Below are positions 45,737 to 58,676 of a stretch of DNA of 64,000 nt, piece by piece (position 1 is the stretch's first letter; every line of letters starts with the position of its first letter). The notes under the pieces were generated by a model. The model was given only the letters and a program-made list of their open reading frames with translations, had not been told where the DNA came from and did no database searches. A program made the position numbers and the translations under genes. Origin of the DNA: Pachypanchax playfairii (taxonomy: Eukaryota; Chordata; Actinopteri; Cyprinodontiformes; Aplocheilidae); NCBI GenBank assembly GCA_006937955.1, contig SSNP01000242.1, positions 151,637-215,636 on the forward strand, written 5' to 3'.

Positions 45737-46168
45737 ACAGGCCATTTCACATAGATTTCATGATTTTGTGGTTATTTATTAACCTGTAAAATGAAACATT
45801 TTATATGTAAAAAAACATTAGGAAACACCGATTAACAGACCTTTCAATCTATCTGCATCAAAATTGTCTGGCTTCGTCAGGTGTTGGGCTGCAACTCATT
45901 CTTATTAATTATGGGAATTTGCTGGACTCAGATTGGCTAACAAACTAGCCTATGAGAGCAAGGTATACTGTTTCCTGCCCCGCTGCGCATGGTAACAGCA
46001 GACATTCTCTCTTCCTGTTTGCTACGTCTTTATGCTACAGCTTTTAGCCAGCAGCATGCTAGGCGTGGTTTCAACTGCGGGAGCTGCCGAATACAAACGA
46101 ACAAAGGAGTTGTTACGAAACAGATACAGGCTGTTCGAACTCGGGTGTTATCGCCACCTGCGTAGGGC
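45737..46168 (+). mobile_element. TTAA-flanked TIR element B, copy 2, 3' part missing
   Basis: It starts ACAGGCCATTTCACATAG after TTAA (45733-45736) and matches the copy at 13524 up to the CCACCTGCGTAG motif. It then stops at the TTAA (46169-46172) that opens the next element. About 150 bp of the family's 3' end are missing. It carries the shared GCTAACAAACTAGCCTATGA block. Confidence 0.8.
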
Positions 46169-46172
46169 TTAA

Positions 46173-46588
46173 AGAACCACTCCGATGAAAATCGTGTTTT
46201 TCGTGTTGTTAACATGTTTTTGTAGCATTTTTTTATGCTAGAGGAATATCTTAAGAGAATTAAGCTCAAAATTACATTTCTGAGTATTTCTGCATTCATA
46301 TTGTTGTGAATCATTAGCAAACACGAAAATATGTCTAAAAAGACTGGATTTGTGACGTAGAAAAGCCACGGGACAGGCCACAAGCTCCTGCTCCGCAAGC
46401 TGTAAGCTAGCAGTAGCGCTAGCATAAACGGAGAGCTCTCAGCAATCGGGGGGGTTGATCCTCCACACCACTGGTTCTGCACACAACGCAAAGGTGAATT
46501 TCTAATGAGCTACTGCCGCTATGCAGAAAACTTTCCTAAGAAATGGCACAGTTTATTTTGGGTAAAAACGTGATAATCCTGCGACTCT
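46173..46588. mobile_element. TTAA-flanked TIR element D (416 bp)
   Basis: The left end AGAACCACTCCGATG...ATCGTGTTTTT and the complement of the right end (AGAGTCGCAGGATTATCACG, then TTTTT) form an imperfect inverted repeat. TTAA lies at 46169-46172 and 46589-46592. It abuts the truncated element B at a shared TTAA. The interior is CpG-containing and has no transposase. Confidence 0.65.
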
Positions 46589-46592
46589 TTAA

Positions 46593-48876
46593 AATATCTC
46601 AAAAGATGAGTAAAAGAAGAGTAGGTCTTTAACTTAATCAGCAGTCCTCCACTTTCAACATTCAAACATTCTAAAATTAAAATGAAGTCAAGTTTTTATT
46701 TTGAACAGCTTTGTTAAATTATCCAATTCCATAAAAATGAACAGGTTTGCAGAAAGAGATTTTCACTCCTGCTATTAAAGTAAAATGGCAGTAAATGAAA
46801 TTACTTTGTAAAGAAAGAAACTGGATGGATCTCCAGAAAGAATAATAAAAAGTTTGGTTCACAGTTTGATGTGAAGTGAAGTAAATAATTTGCACACGCC
46901 GCATGCAGAGTTCAGCATCTTTCCTCGTCTTTGTACCAGACCGTTAATGGGGGAGCTGTACTAGAGTTACATCTGCGATGTTGGCTCGACATCGCTCGCT
47001 GCTGATGTACCAAGATAACCTTAATACTCCAAACCTTTGTGGTTTCGGCTCACTTGTTTCTGATTCCATGTGAGACTCTGAACTGTGCTCAATAGAGCAT
47101 TTCAGTCAGCCAGAGACCCTTATTTATCAGAGGATTGGCACATTAGAGCAAAGAGCTGCCACGTTTAGCTTTGTGCCTTTTTTCAAGTGTCCTCTCTTCA
47201 GTTTTCACTCCACTGAAATTGCTTCAGACTTTTCGCTTCAGCTGGTTGTGATTTCCTTTATCCTCTTTATTCCCTGTAATGTTGATTTATTTTCTTGCAT
47301 TTCGTTATTTGATTCGAGCAGCAAATTGGCCACTAGGATCATTGTAGTGCGAGGGATAACGGTGTAATGTGAACAAGTGTAGCTCTATCTGAAAAGCTGG
47401 CAGTTCCAGCTTATACCGAGGTGCATAATTAGCAGAATTTGCAGTATTTGTTTGAAGTTAGAACAGATTGGCTGTAAGATATGAGAGGGGTGTGTGTGTG
47501 TGTGTGTGTGTGTGGGTGAGAGAGAGAGAGAGGAGTAGAGAGGGGGGGTGGGGTTGTCTAGTGCTCTACAACAAACCCTAATGAGAGGCAGGGAACCAAA
47601 AGAGATGGGCAATGAGATTAGATGCAACTCAATTCAATTACTGCAGAGCCGCCACGGGTGACGCTTCAAAACTCATCCTGTTAAGAACCTGGTTCAGAGA
47701 CCAGAAGAGGAGGACTGCAGCACTCGCTCACGCTGCCATACGCTTAGTTGCCACGGCATGTCATTCACAACAGTTTTGAATAACAACGTCTTTAGGCTCC
47801 GCCTGGATTTGAGAGGGAGAAAAGGCAGGAATCGAGTTTTCATCCATTTCAGCTGTTTATACTCTACAAACTGTACAGTTGTTTCAAAAGGGTATTTTGA
47901 GATTAGGAAGGAACTTAATGCCCAGTTCAGGCATGAAAATAGCCCCTTCACATATTCAAAAAGCTAAATTTGGCTCTCCGTGTCTAAGAAGGTCCTTCAG
48001 CCTTTAGTCATGCTTTTGGCTCCACATCACTGAGTTCCCTTTCGCCCGTCGCTGGTCTGAACTCGTGCTTCTGTAAAGATAAGTGCTGCAACCGATTACA
48101 CAAACAGTTTGCAAACACCTTTTTTCTGGGATTCTTCTCAGCGCATTTAAACCTAACTAGCTTTAACAAATTGTAGAGTGTGTGTGTGTATGTGTGTGTT
48201 TTAACACAATCTCAGGCATTAAGTTTAACCTCTACTTTCTCCTGTAACCTGGCAACCTCAGCTCACAAAAACACAAGTGCACTTTATCAGACATTTAAAA
48301 AAAAAATCAGCAACATAAGCGGAGGTCAACATGACATCTCCGTTCTGTTTGGGATATTGTTAGAAGGCACACGAAAGGTTTTTCTAAGTAAAACTTCACT
48401 TAGAGACGTCGGTGTTACGTGATGACCAAAAATCAGTTGACGTTAAATAGAGTGTGTCGATGTATTTGTATGTTTTATTTCTGGATGTCTTGGTGGTGTT
48501 AGCAGCACTGAGGAGCTTAATCAGCAGAAGCAGCTGCATGCGGTTGTATGTTTTCATTCTTTTAAAGAAGGCGATGAGGAAACCATCTTGTTGTCTTCCA
48601 TAATTGATGTAGTTGACTGTGTTACAGCTTCACGGCGGTGAGGCTCTGGTTGGCAAAGAGGTGCGTCGGATTTACAGCTTCATCTTGTCCATGTTGGAAA
48701 TAAATATCCCCATCAAGCGCAGTTGTGTGGTGGAGTCAGAATGGAATAATCTACCAGGCATGAGCTGGTTTCTAGTTTCCAGAGGCACTGATTGGAATCA
48801 CATCAACATCAGTTTTATTTTAATTTTTTCTGAGTTTGTCATAAATTTGTGGGGTTTTAAATTTACAGCTCAGACC
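46593..48876. other. Intron sequence with one (GT)n(GA)n microsatellite
   Basis: A compound repeat of GT then GA units is at 47491-47533. No exon, RNA gene or transposon ends were recognised elsewhere. Confidence 0.55.
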
Positions 48877-48880
48877 TTAA

Positions 48881-49456
48881 AGAGGCCCTTATATTAAAAG
48901 TAGTTTTTCTGAGGTTTCTGTTGAATATTTTAGCTCCACAGGTGTTCTTATCTTCATAGTGGGTGTGAAAACAGGTCAACAACTTTTCTTTCCATTTTAA
49001 TCTCTCAAACTACGCAGGTGGCGATAAAACCCGAGTTTGAACGGCCTGTATCTGTTTTGTCACAACTCCTTTGTTTGTTAGTATTCATCAGCTCCCTCAG
49101 TTGAAACCACGCCTAGCATGCTGCTGGCTAAAAGCTGTAGCATAAGACGTAGCAAACAGGAAGACACGACGTCTGACGTTGCCATGCGCAGCGGGGCAGG
49201 GAACAGTATACCTTGCTCTCATAGGCTAGTTTGTTAGCCAATCAGAGTCCAGCAAATTCGCATAATTAATATGAATGAGCTGCTGTCGAAGCAGCCTGAC
49301 AGAAGGAGCTGGAACCACCCGAATTTTAACGCAAACAGATTGAAAGGTCTGTTAATCAGTGTTTCCTAACGTTTTTTAGATATAAAATGTTTCATATTAC
49401 TGGTTAATACTTAAGAAATAACCACAAAGTCCTAAAATTTGTATGAAATGGCATCT
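48881..49456 (-). mobile_element. TTAA-flanked TIR element B, copy 3 (576 bp)
   Basis: The reverse-complement copy of the element at 13524-14085, full length, with TTAA at 48877-48880 and 49457-49460. It begins AGAGGCCCTTATATT and ends GTATGAAATGGCATCT. It provides the best full-length comparison for copy 1 and shows that copy 2 lacks its 3' part. Confidence 0.88.
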
Positions 49457-49460
49457 TTAA

Positions 49461-51400
49461 AGAATATCCAGATGTTCTTTTAAATGTATAACTTCAGTCT
49501 TGGATATTTCCTTTTAAATTCGTGTGTGAACAACATCAGTAAACATCACTTGTTTTTTTGGACAATTTGAATATTTCCAAGTTTTATTCTAGACAGTTTG
49601 TGCCTTTAGACTTTTTACTTGAATTTCTTTCCCAACATGATCGAATATTCCTAGTTTTTCTCATCAGTATATAAAATGAATATAATTTTGTCTCCCTCAC
49701 CTTTTTAAAAAATCCATTAATACTATATTGATTTTTTTAAAGAGATGATGAAACAGTGTTTTTTAGTCTGTTCTTTTCAATGTTGTAGCAGGAAATAAAC
49801 AATGTGATGCACTTTTATTTTATTGATAGTAATATTTTTGTTGTTTTAATGCTGTGAGTCTAGTGTATTTTTGTTTCAGATTATTCATATAGTACCATGA
49901 TGGAAGTGATTCTTGTCCTGTAAAGTTTGTTATCAGATTAATTTATCAGGTTTGCTGCTGATCTGAATGGAAAAACAAACTTCTGTATCTGTTAGAGGAA
50001 GTCAAGCACTCAGATTATATTTTTATTATTATTATTTAAAAGTTTAAATAACTAAACTTGAACTTTTTTGCTGACTTTAATGTAAAAAAAAAATTGAATA
50101 AAATAAAACATGAGAAAAAGTAATCCCTTCTCTGGACAGACTATTTACTGCCACCAGATTCCATCTCTTCATTTCCATACAAATGTAAAACTAGGCAGGC
50201 ATGGAATCTTCTGTGAATCTTAAATGAATCCAATTGTTCCTGAACAGTTCTGCATTTAGCTGGAGGCAGGAAAGGGAGAGACAGACAAATGCTGCACAAA
50301 TCAGCAGTTTCAAAATAAAAGAACTCAATGATTCAAATCTGACTGACAGAACAGTGAGTCACTCTTCCATGCACAGGAGATTCATTATTATTTTTATACT
50401 GTTTGCACTCATAAAATAAAAAAACTGCTGCTTTTCAGTGGCAATACCACACATTTATAAAAGAGGCTAAAATCCCTGCAGCGTTTCCGTGTGGCGGTTT
50501 TTCTTCATGTTATTATTATTTGGAATGCTCTGACACAGTAGCTGTCAAGCTGCACAGGAATGAGTGTTTTCATCATGCTAAACCATTTCATGTCTTAAAC
50601 CTGATGTGATTATCGCATGTTAAATGGCTCGTTGGCATTTTTCTCTGCACCGGCCTTCTTAGCTGTTTCCAAACCAACAGAGACCATTTTGACCCATTTA
50701 ATCTGCATGACGCCTCTAAATGTGAGGAGCTTTTACTGCTGGGAAGGCTGCCATGCCATCCAGCTGGCTCATGGTTGGTGAGGTTTTGAGCACATGCCTC
50801 AAATGAATAATGCATCGATGTTATTCAAACCTGGATTCTGTAAATGCAGCTGTTTGAAGAAGTTTTGAGGAAGGCTGGCATCATGAGGAAGACTTGGGCT
50901 GCATGTGTTCTCAGGTTTGTTTTTCATGTAAACGAGCAAACTAGATTTCTGCAGCACCAGGTCTGCACAGCAATTAAAACACAAGCATGTGGTTGAATGT
51001 TCCACTAAACTCATTTTTACATAACGGCCGTCTTTCTGGCATGACGTCATGATGCCGGCAGCATGCAGCAGTGAGCGTCTGATTGGTCAATATTCAGAAA
51101 ATAAAGTTAAACTTCAGCATATTGCATGTTTACAGTTTATCCCTCATCAAACATCCTGTCAAGATATTGATATTGAGTATTTTTTCAAATAACAAGTGCA
51201 GCACAAAGTACTTTACAGGGTTAAAAACCAGTGATCCCAAACCCCTCCCACCCAAAACACAGAGCCAATAGAAACAAACCAACACAATACACTAACATTA
51301 ATACACACCAACACACATCTAAAGACCTCGTCAATAAGTTCATTATTTCTTTAATAATAATATTATATCAGGTTTGTTCAGACAAAAAAATGTATTTACC

Positions 51401-51402
<2 letters not shown>
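49461..51402. other. Intron sequence without recognised features
   Basis: AT-rich, with a (TTA)n patch near 50022-50036 and short unsupported frames. Confidence 0.5.
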
Positions 51403-52617
<1,215 letters not shown>

Positions 52618-54268
52618 AGGTATACGTTTAGATAGATGATACTTTATCAAATAAATAAAATAAAACACATTTTAATAGATGATTTACAAAAACATAAATA
52701 AAAATAAATATAAAAGGATTTTATTTTAGAACAGAGAAAAATCTAAATATAATCTGCTTTAAGTTACACTTTTTTTTCTTAAACTGTATTAAAAATTTAA
52801 AAAAAAGTTTTGATTTCTTATTATTATTATACTGTTAAATCTTTATCCAAAAAGCTGATTTTATTGTTTTATTTCTGTTGTTTTATATCACCTTTATTGT
52901 ATATTATATTGTGTAAAATAAACCACGCTGGATGTTCAGCGCCTTGAACACTTCCATGTACATCGAGAGAGAAATAAACAAGCAAAGTACTTTGGAGACT
53001 TTCTGGAAACGTGACCTGAAACGTGGATTTTCCTTCTAACTCTGAGGTCTGCAGCGGCTTCATGCAGGATGGCGCTGCTCCTCTGGACAGATGACACAGC
53101 GCGCGTCGACCTCCACCACTCATCCAGCCGCACAGCAAAAGGTCACCTGCTTGTGATGCGGCTCTTTGGGGAAAATGTTGACCCATATTGTGTATTTTCA
53201 AACCAACGCTTTCTTAACAAATGAAAGAAATTGAGAACGACAGAAAATGCAGAACTGTTTTCATTTCCGTGTGTCTGCAGGCGGCTCGTGGAGGTAAAAC
53301 TGTAAAACAACAACCGTTTATTGCTGCCCCTCAATCTGCGACGGGTCTTTCCCTCAACACCCAATCACATCGATAACTGTCTTATAAAATCTCAACTCTA
53401 ATTTGACGTTGCTGCACTATTTTTTTTTTCTTTTCCTTTCCATGCACGAGTTAACCACATGACAAATGATGAAAAATGAATGGGGGTATAAAAAGGAGGC
53501 TTATTTGACATTCAATTTGCGATTTCTTTGTCCTTGGTTTAATGAATTACCAGCACTGTGTTTGATTTTCATAAATAACCTTGATGTTCATTCTCACTTG
53601 TTCAACACTGGAGATGAGTTCAGCCATTTTTATTCCAGCTTGAGTTACATTCAATTCCTCCCTCCAGAAATAGAGCTACATTATTCATTCTGCGCTCTGT
53701 GATTTGACCACAGTGTTTCTGAGCTTGCCGTTAAATGAAAATATTTCACGTGTGAATTAATCATTAGAAGAGCTCGTTCTCCATTCTTCTGGTAGTATAA
53801 TGGTCCCTTTTCCAACGATGGCCCGGATGAATCTCTCATTGTCTTTATCCTTAAATGCGCCTGCCACGATCCCCCCAAGGAGACGAGGGGCCGCGGCGTG
53901 CTATAAGGCGCCGTCAAAGTTAACATGCAGCCGAGCTAAATGCCGTAATTTAATAGATGTCAAGCTCAATAACATCAGTAACTGATCTTGTAATAATATG
54001 GAAACAGAATTTATATCCTTTAAATTTGCTCTGGTATTGCCTTTTTAATATGCAGACGTGAATTCATACACTCGTAGACCCTGAAAGTCTAGACAGGAGA
54101 TAGTGTTCTGGCCTTGCTGGTTTAGATTTCCCTGAGATGACCTTTAACCTTTGGATTCAGTCATAAAACCCCTTTAGGGTATTTAAAAACACAGACACCC
54201 TGTTCTTGCATAAAAGTGTCAAATTAGTGTTTCTGATCCTCCGGCTGGTTTTTCCTCCTCTCTTTTAG
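52618..54268. other. End of the large intron before the second exon
   Basis: No repeat ends recognised. The stretch 52910-53970 is less AT-rich and free of visible repeats, so it is a candidate for conserved non-coding sequence. The short frames on both strands here are unsupported. The acceptor tract (TTTTTCCTCCTCTCTTTTAG) ends it. Confidence 0.5.
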
Positions 54269-54456
54269 GTTTCTCTATACTTCAGGCCATCATGGAGGCA
54301 GCTGTAGCCAACAACTGGCAGGTGACCGCTCGCTCTGTCAGCAGCACAACAGACGCCGCAGAGTTCAGACGCATCATCGAGGAGATGGACAGGAGGCAGG
54401 AGAAGCGTTACGTGATTGACTGCGAGGTGGACAGGATCAATATTATATTAGAACAG
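54269..54456 (+). CDS. gria3: AMPA receptor GluA3 amino-terminal-domain exon (188 bp; exon 4 by family numbering)
   Basis: Acceptor TCTTTTAG and consensus donor CAG|GTGAGT bound the exon. The first two bases (gt) complete the Gly codon started at 22490, then 62 full codons end exactly at a codon boundary (phase 0). The peptide includes FSILQAIMEAAVANNWQVTA, AEFRRIIEEMDRRQEKRYV, IDCEVDRI and NIILEQ. ILQAIMEAAV, EFRRIIEEMDRRQEKRY and IDCEV are diagnostic of GluA3. GluA2 has about three more residues in the loop before RxLF, which fits the 188-bp length here. It continues the first lobe of the extracellular amino-terminal domain. The next exon, expected to begin with Val-Val-Ile-Leu-Gly-Lys, was not seen before the window end. 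Confidence 0.96.
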
Positions 54457-54654
54457 GTGAGTCCTGGAGTTCACAAGAGGTCATGAACGCTCAAATTTCA
54501 CAAATGTGGAGGTTTTTTTTTGGGGGGGGGTATAATGTTTATTATTATGTAGCAACAAGATCACCTGGGTCTCAGATTAGCAGCTGAGATATTTCTACAT
54601 GGAGTTGGCATGTTTATTTTATACATACATGCCCCCCCCCAAAACATGTATGTT

Positions 54655-54800
54655 GGATTAACTGGCAGTTCTAAACTGGTGTGACTATATCTATGAGACG
54701 TCACTGTGATTGACAGGCGACCTGTCTAGAGTGTAACCCCGCCCAGCTTCACACAGCGACCCTGAACAGGAACTAACAGGGACGGATAGATGTTATTGCA
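54655..54800 (+). repeat. Fragment of a common fish repeat (GGCGACCTGTC family)
   Basis: GATTGACAGGCGACCTGTCT, AGAGTGTAACCCCGCC and GCGACCCTGAACAGG followed by GGACGGATAGATG match the order of a repeat frequent in teleosts that ends in GGATGG units. Identification is from memory. Confidence 0.5.
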
Positions 54801-57800
54801 GAAGAGGAGCAATCACCTTCATCTATTTCTAATGATAAATGTCTGACATTGTTGCATCTACTAATAAATTGTTAATATTATTGTTTGACATCTGGACAGA
54901 TCCTCATATCCACAAACAGAACTCTAAGATGATGACTGCAGTCCTCTCTCACGCTCTCACACTCTATGTTGAAAGCCAGGCAGGGGTCTGACCTTGTCCA
55001 TGAGGAGAGCACAGCTCACCTAGTTGTCTGGAATAAAAATCAAGGATCATTTTTTTATGAATTTATTAAATAAAAATAAGAAACGTTCGTGCCGTTCCTG
55101 ACACAGAGACGTTATTTCATGCTTTACTGTGTGAAAACATGTTATTTTCCTTGTTACGTTTGTGTTAATGACAGAACTTCCATCTTTAGATTATAAGATC
55201 TGAAGCAGGAAGAGTTTAAATCACTAACACGTGTTGAACTTCATGGTTTTTGATTGGCGCTATAAGCATTCTGAATCCAGTGCTGAGAAGAAACAGATGA
55301 AATGATGCACAAGACGCAGTCGCAGCGCGTTCTTAGTGAATCGTTGCCTCAGTCGTTTCATCACTTTCTTGTATCTTTTTTCTTTATCTTGAATCTTATG
55401 CAACTTTCCTCCTCTAACAACCCCGTCCGAGCCGACAGCAGCACACAGGCAGCCTTCCCTACCAGTTTGCTCACTTTCTTTGAGTCACTGTCATGCATAT
55501 GAGAAGCATTCTGGTTCTGCCAGCTTGTCTGCTGGGAGGAATAATTGGACTTGAGTTTGTAGCATCGCCTCATTGGGAGGAAGTGTGCTGCTTCTGGCAG
55601 TGGGAGCAGAGTCAGTCACCTTGTTTTATAGCTGCACTCACATTTAGGAAAACCTTCCAATCCGGAGGTACAAATGGTGGAGGAAACTAACACGTGGATG
55701 AAGATCTCCTCCATGTTCCATGCATGAGTCTGTGAATCTGACGGATCTTAAATCAGCGCTGGTACTTCCTGTCTGTGATCAGGTTGGTTGTTTGAAGCAG
55801 CCTGAGGTGGACAGGCCTCGGTGGGACCACATGACGAGATGCTGCCGCCTGTTTAACACCCTTCTGTCCCTCTATCGCCTGAGGAGCAAATGAAAGACCC
55901 ACCAGTGCTTGTAGTGGGGGAAAACACAATTACCATGAATAGATGAGTGGCTGTTTATTTCATGCATCTCCTCTTGTTTTCCTGCCTCACTCCACCCTCC
56001 GACCCCACTCATCGCCGCCTGCTTATAAGGCAATCAGTTCCAGGATTGGATTCCGCTCGTTAACATTATTTAGATATTGGCTTTTCTTTGCTTCACAATA
56101 ACCCCCCCATCGACTGTTAATGTCATTCTTTTTCTTTTTATTTTGTGAATCTAATTTGATCCCAGAGTCGCGGTTTAAAACAGAATTGCTGTTAGTGTTA
56201 ATTTGTTGTGTCTAATTTAATTCTTGAGGTGCAAATTTCCTTCTTTTAAGATTAAGCAGAAATGGATTCCTCTGTTTTTTTGTGTGTTAATGAGAATCAA
56301 TCAGCTTTTAGGAAAATCTGCAGAACAACAATGATGCTCAGCAATAATCTGGTTGATATTCTCATTATTAATGTTTTTTTTTCCTCTGCATTTGTTAGAT
56401 GAACATTGTTACCTTCACATGTGCGACTATCTAAACTTTGTGTTTGCAAAGAGAGGTAAAAAATCCCAGCTAACCTTGAAAGCAGCGGTGCTCTGGGTTT
56501 TGCCCCGTCTTTCTGTGACAACCTCAGCATGGCACTTTGTTTTTTCCTCCTTTGGAGCTAATTGGAATAATCGAGCCAGCTCTGCCAATATAAATGAGTC
56601 ACAGGCATTGAGGGAAGCTGCTGGACGTCTCTCTGAAGCCACCACCTATTGGGCCACACCATTATATAGCGACTCAGGAATGGACCATGTCCCATTAGGA
56701 AAATCACACCAAAAATGGCCCCCACTGTCAGCCATGTGGAGTCCCTGCAGCTCCGACCTGCTGCTGTAGTTCTATTAAGTAACGATTGTAGACAGATACA
56801 GATACGTCTGACTGGTGGGAGAGTTTGAACAGCCGAGGCCAGTGTCTGCATCGTAATGTCGACACGCTACTTCAGTCCCGTCAAGGTCACAGAATCACTA
56901 AGCAGCAAGCCGACTGACGAGGGGAAAGGAAATCTTCTCAGTTTTAGGATTTAATTGTGAGTAATCCCACAGCAGAGTGATTGTCTTTATAGCTGCTGAT
57001 GAAGCTTATGAAGTGTGGAGATATGTTGAATAGGAAAGCTTTGAGCTTGCAAAGTGTGATACAGTTGTTTCACAGAAGAAAGAAAAAAGTCTGTGCTGCC
57101 CTTCAGCAGCAGAACTCATTACCCAGTTACTGCTTTTCAGTATTTTATTTGTTAAAGTAGAGTTAAGGACATCTAGTGGTACATTAAACACAATACTGAC
57201 AATAAATTCACTTAATTATGATGTTTCCAATAATAAAGACAATAATAATCATAATAAAAGACCATTTTATTTTACTTTTTACGTCTTGAAAATTTGTTTG
57301 TAAAGATACAAAGTTTGTACCCACAGAGTGAAATCAAACCTTTTCTGGATTATAGAATTTCTACCATTTTTATAGGCTCAAATTTGGAATAATTTAGAAA
57401 AAAATTGTATTTAAAAATGAGTAGATATCTTAATTAGACATCTAAATATAGGTATTAGAGCCAGTCCGGAGATAAAATAATGATTAAAGAACATCCTTCA
57501 GGTTAAACACAGCTTCACCTTCTTGTAGAGATAAAAACTCATAAAATCCCTCCAACTTTAAAAAGATGTAGAACTTTTTTTGTTTTAAACATTTTTTTTT
57601 GACGACTTTATGCAAGTTTAATCACGCCCACTCAAAAACCAGATTGGATTATTTAATACCGGACGTGACGGAGGAGTGATGAAACATGTTCACACCCCAG
57701 GTGGTGAAAACATGACATCAAGCAGGAAGCAAGTTGATGAGCGGGAGTTTTAAATCAGCTCTAATTCTAAACCCAGACGGTCCACAACAAGACAGTTTAG

Positions 57801-58117
57801 AACCTACAACCAGGCAGAATGTTCGTCACTTGAGGCGAGTGGACGTAAACATCTGCAGAGACCAGGAGACAGGACTTACTGGCTTCCTGTTTATATCTCA
57901 TGTGTTTTGTTGATATAAACTCATACCCAACTTCCTATTCTGCACATAAACTACAGTATTTCATTATTAATTTAATGGGAAACTTAAATTATGAAATAAA
58001 ACAGGTTACTGGAATGCAATGAACCCACCTCCATCACTGCAGTTACTTTCTAGAACCTGCCACAAAAGATGAAAATCAACAAACTACAATCCATATTTGG
58101 TTATTTTTATATTTTAA

Positions 58118-58676
58118 AGGTACAGTCTGTAAAAATTAGACTTTGTTGTTAACTCCAAATCCTGCAGTTCTTGTAGATATAAAAAACACATCTGTTCTCA
58201 GCCACTCACCCCCTCTCCTCCCTGATTTTTCTGTTGAGTTGCCAGTTCTGATGTTGATTCTTGTTTTGTTTCTCTTGTATTTGTTCAATTTTTAGGACTG
58301 TCTGAAGGTCTATTTGTTCAGCGTTGAGTTTTCCTAAGTGCGTTTGAACGCCCCATCACATGCAGCTCAGCTGCTCAGTTGGAAGGATGTGGTGGTTTCT
58401 TACTTTTTGCTGCTGCTCGTTGTATTACAGCTGCTTGTGTTGAAGACTTGGCAGCCTTGCAGACTCACATGTGATTCGTTATGGAAACAGGAAGTCTGGA
58501 CGTGTAAATAATGATTCCGGTCCAGGTTAGCTTTTTTAAAATGACTGAAACTAGCGACCACCCAGCCGTCTGAGATCGAGATCTGTTACAATGTGACTTT
58601 ATTTTCAACATCAGTGGGACATTAGACACATTCTGAGTGTGAGTATTTCACTGCAAAATTCTTACAATCTTTACTT
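58118..58676. mobile_element. TTAA-flanked TIR element E (559 bp)
   Basis: The left end AGGTACAGTCTGTAAAAATT and the complement of the right end (AAGTAAAGATTGTAAGAATT) match at about 15 of 20 positions. TTAA flanks lie at 58114-58117 and 58677-58680. It is non-autonomous. The ends are more diverged than in elements B and C, so this copy is probably older. Confidence 0.6.

Noticed and set aside
46030..46491. 153-residue minus-strand frame
   Set aside because: It runs across the junction of two different MITEs (elements B and D) and has no domain.
56353..56769. 138-residue + frame in the downstream intron
   Set aside because: No GluA3 similarity, no splice signals at its ends, and no recognisable domain.
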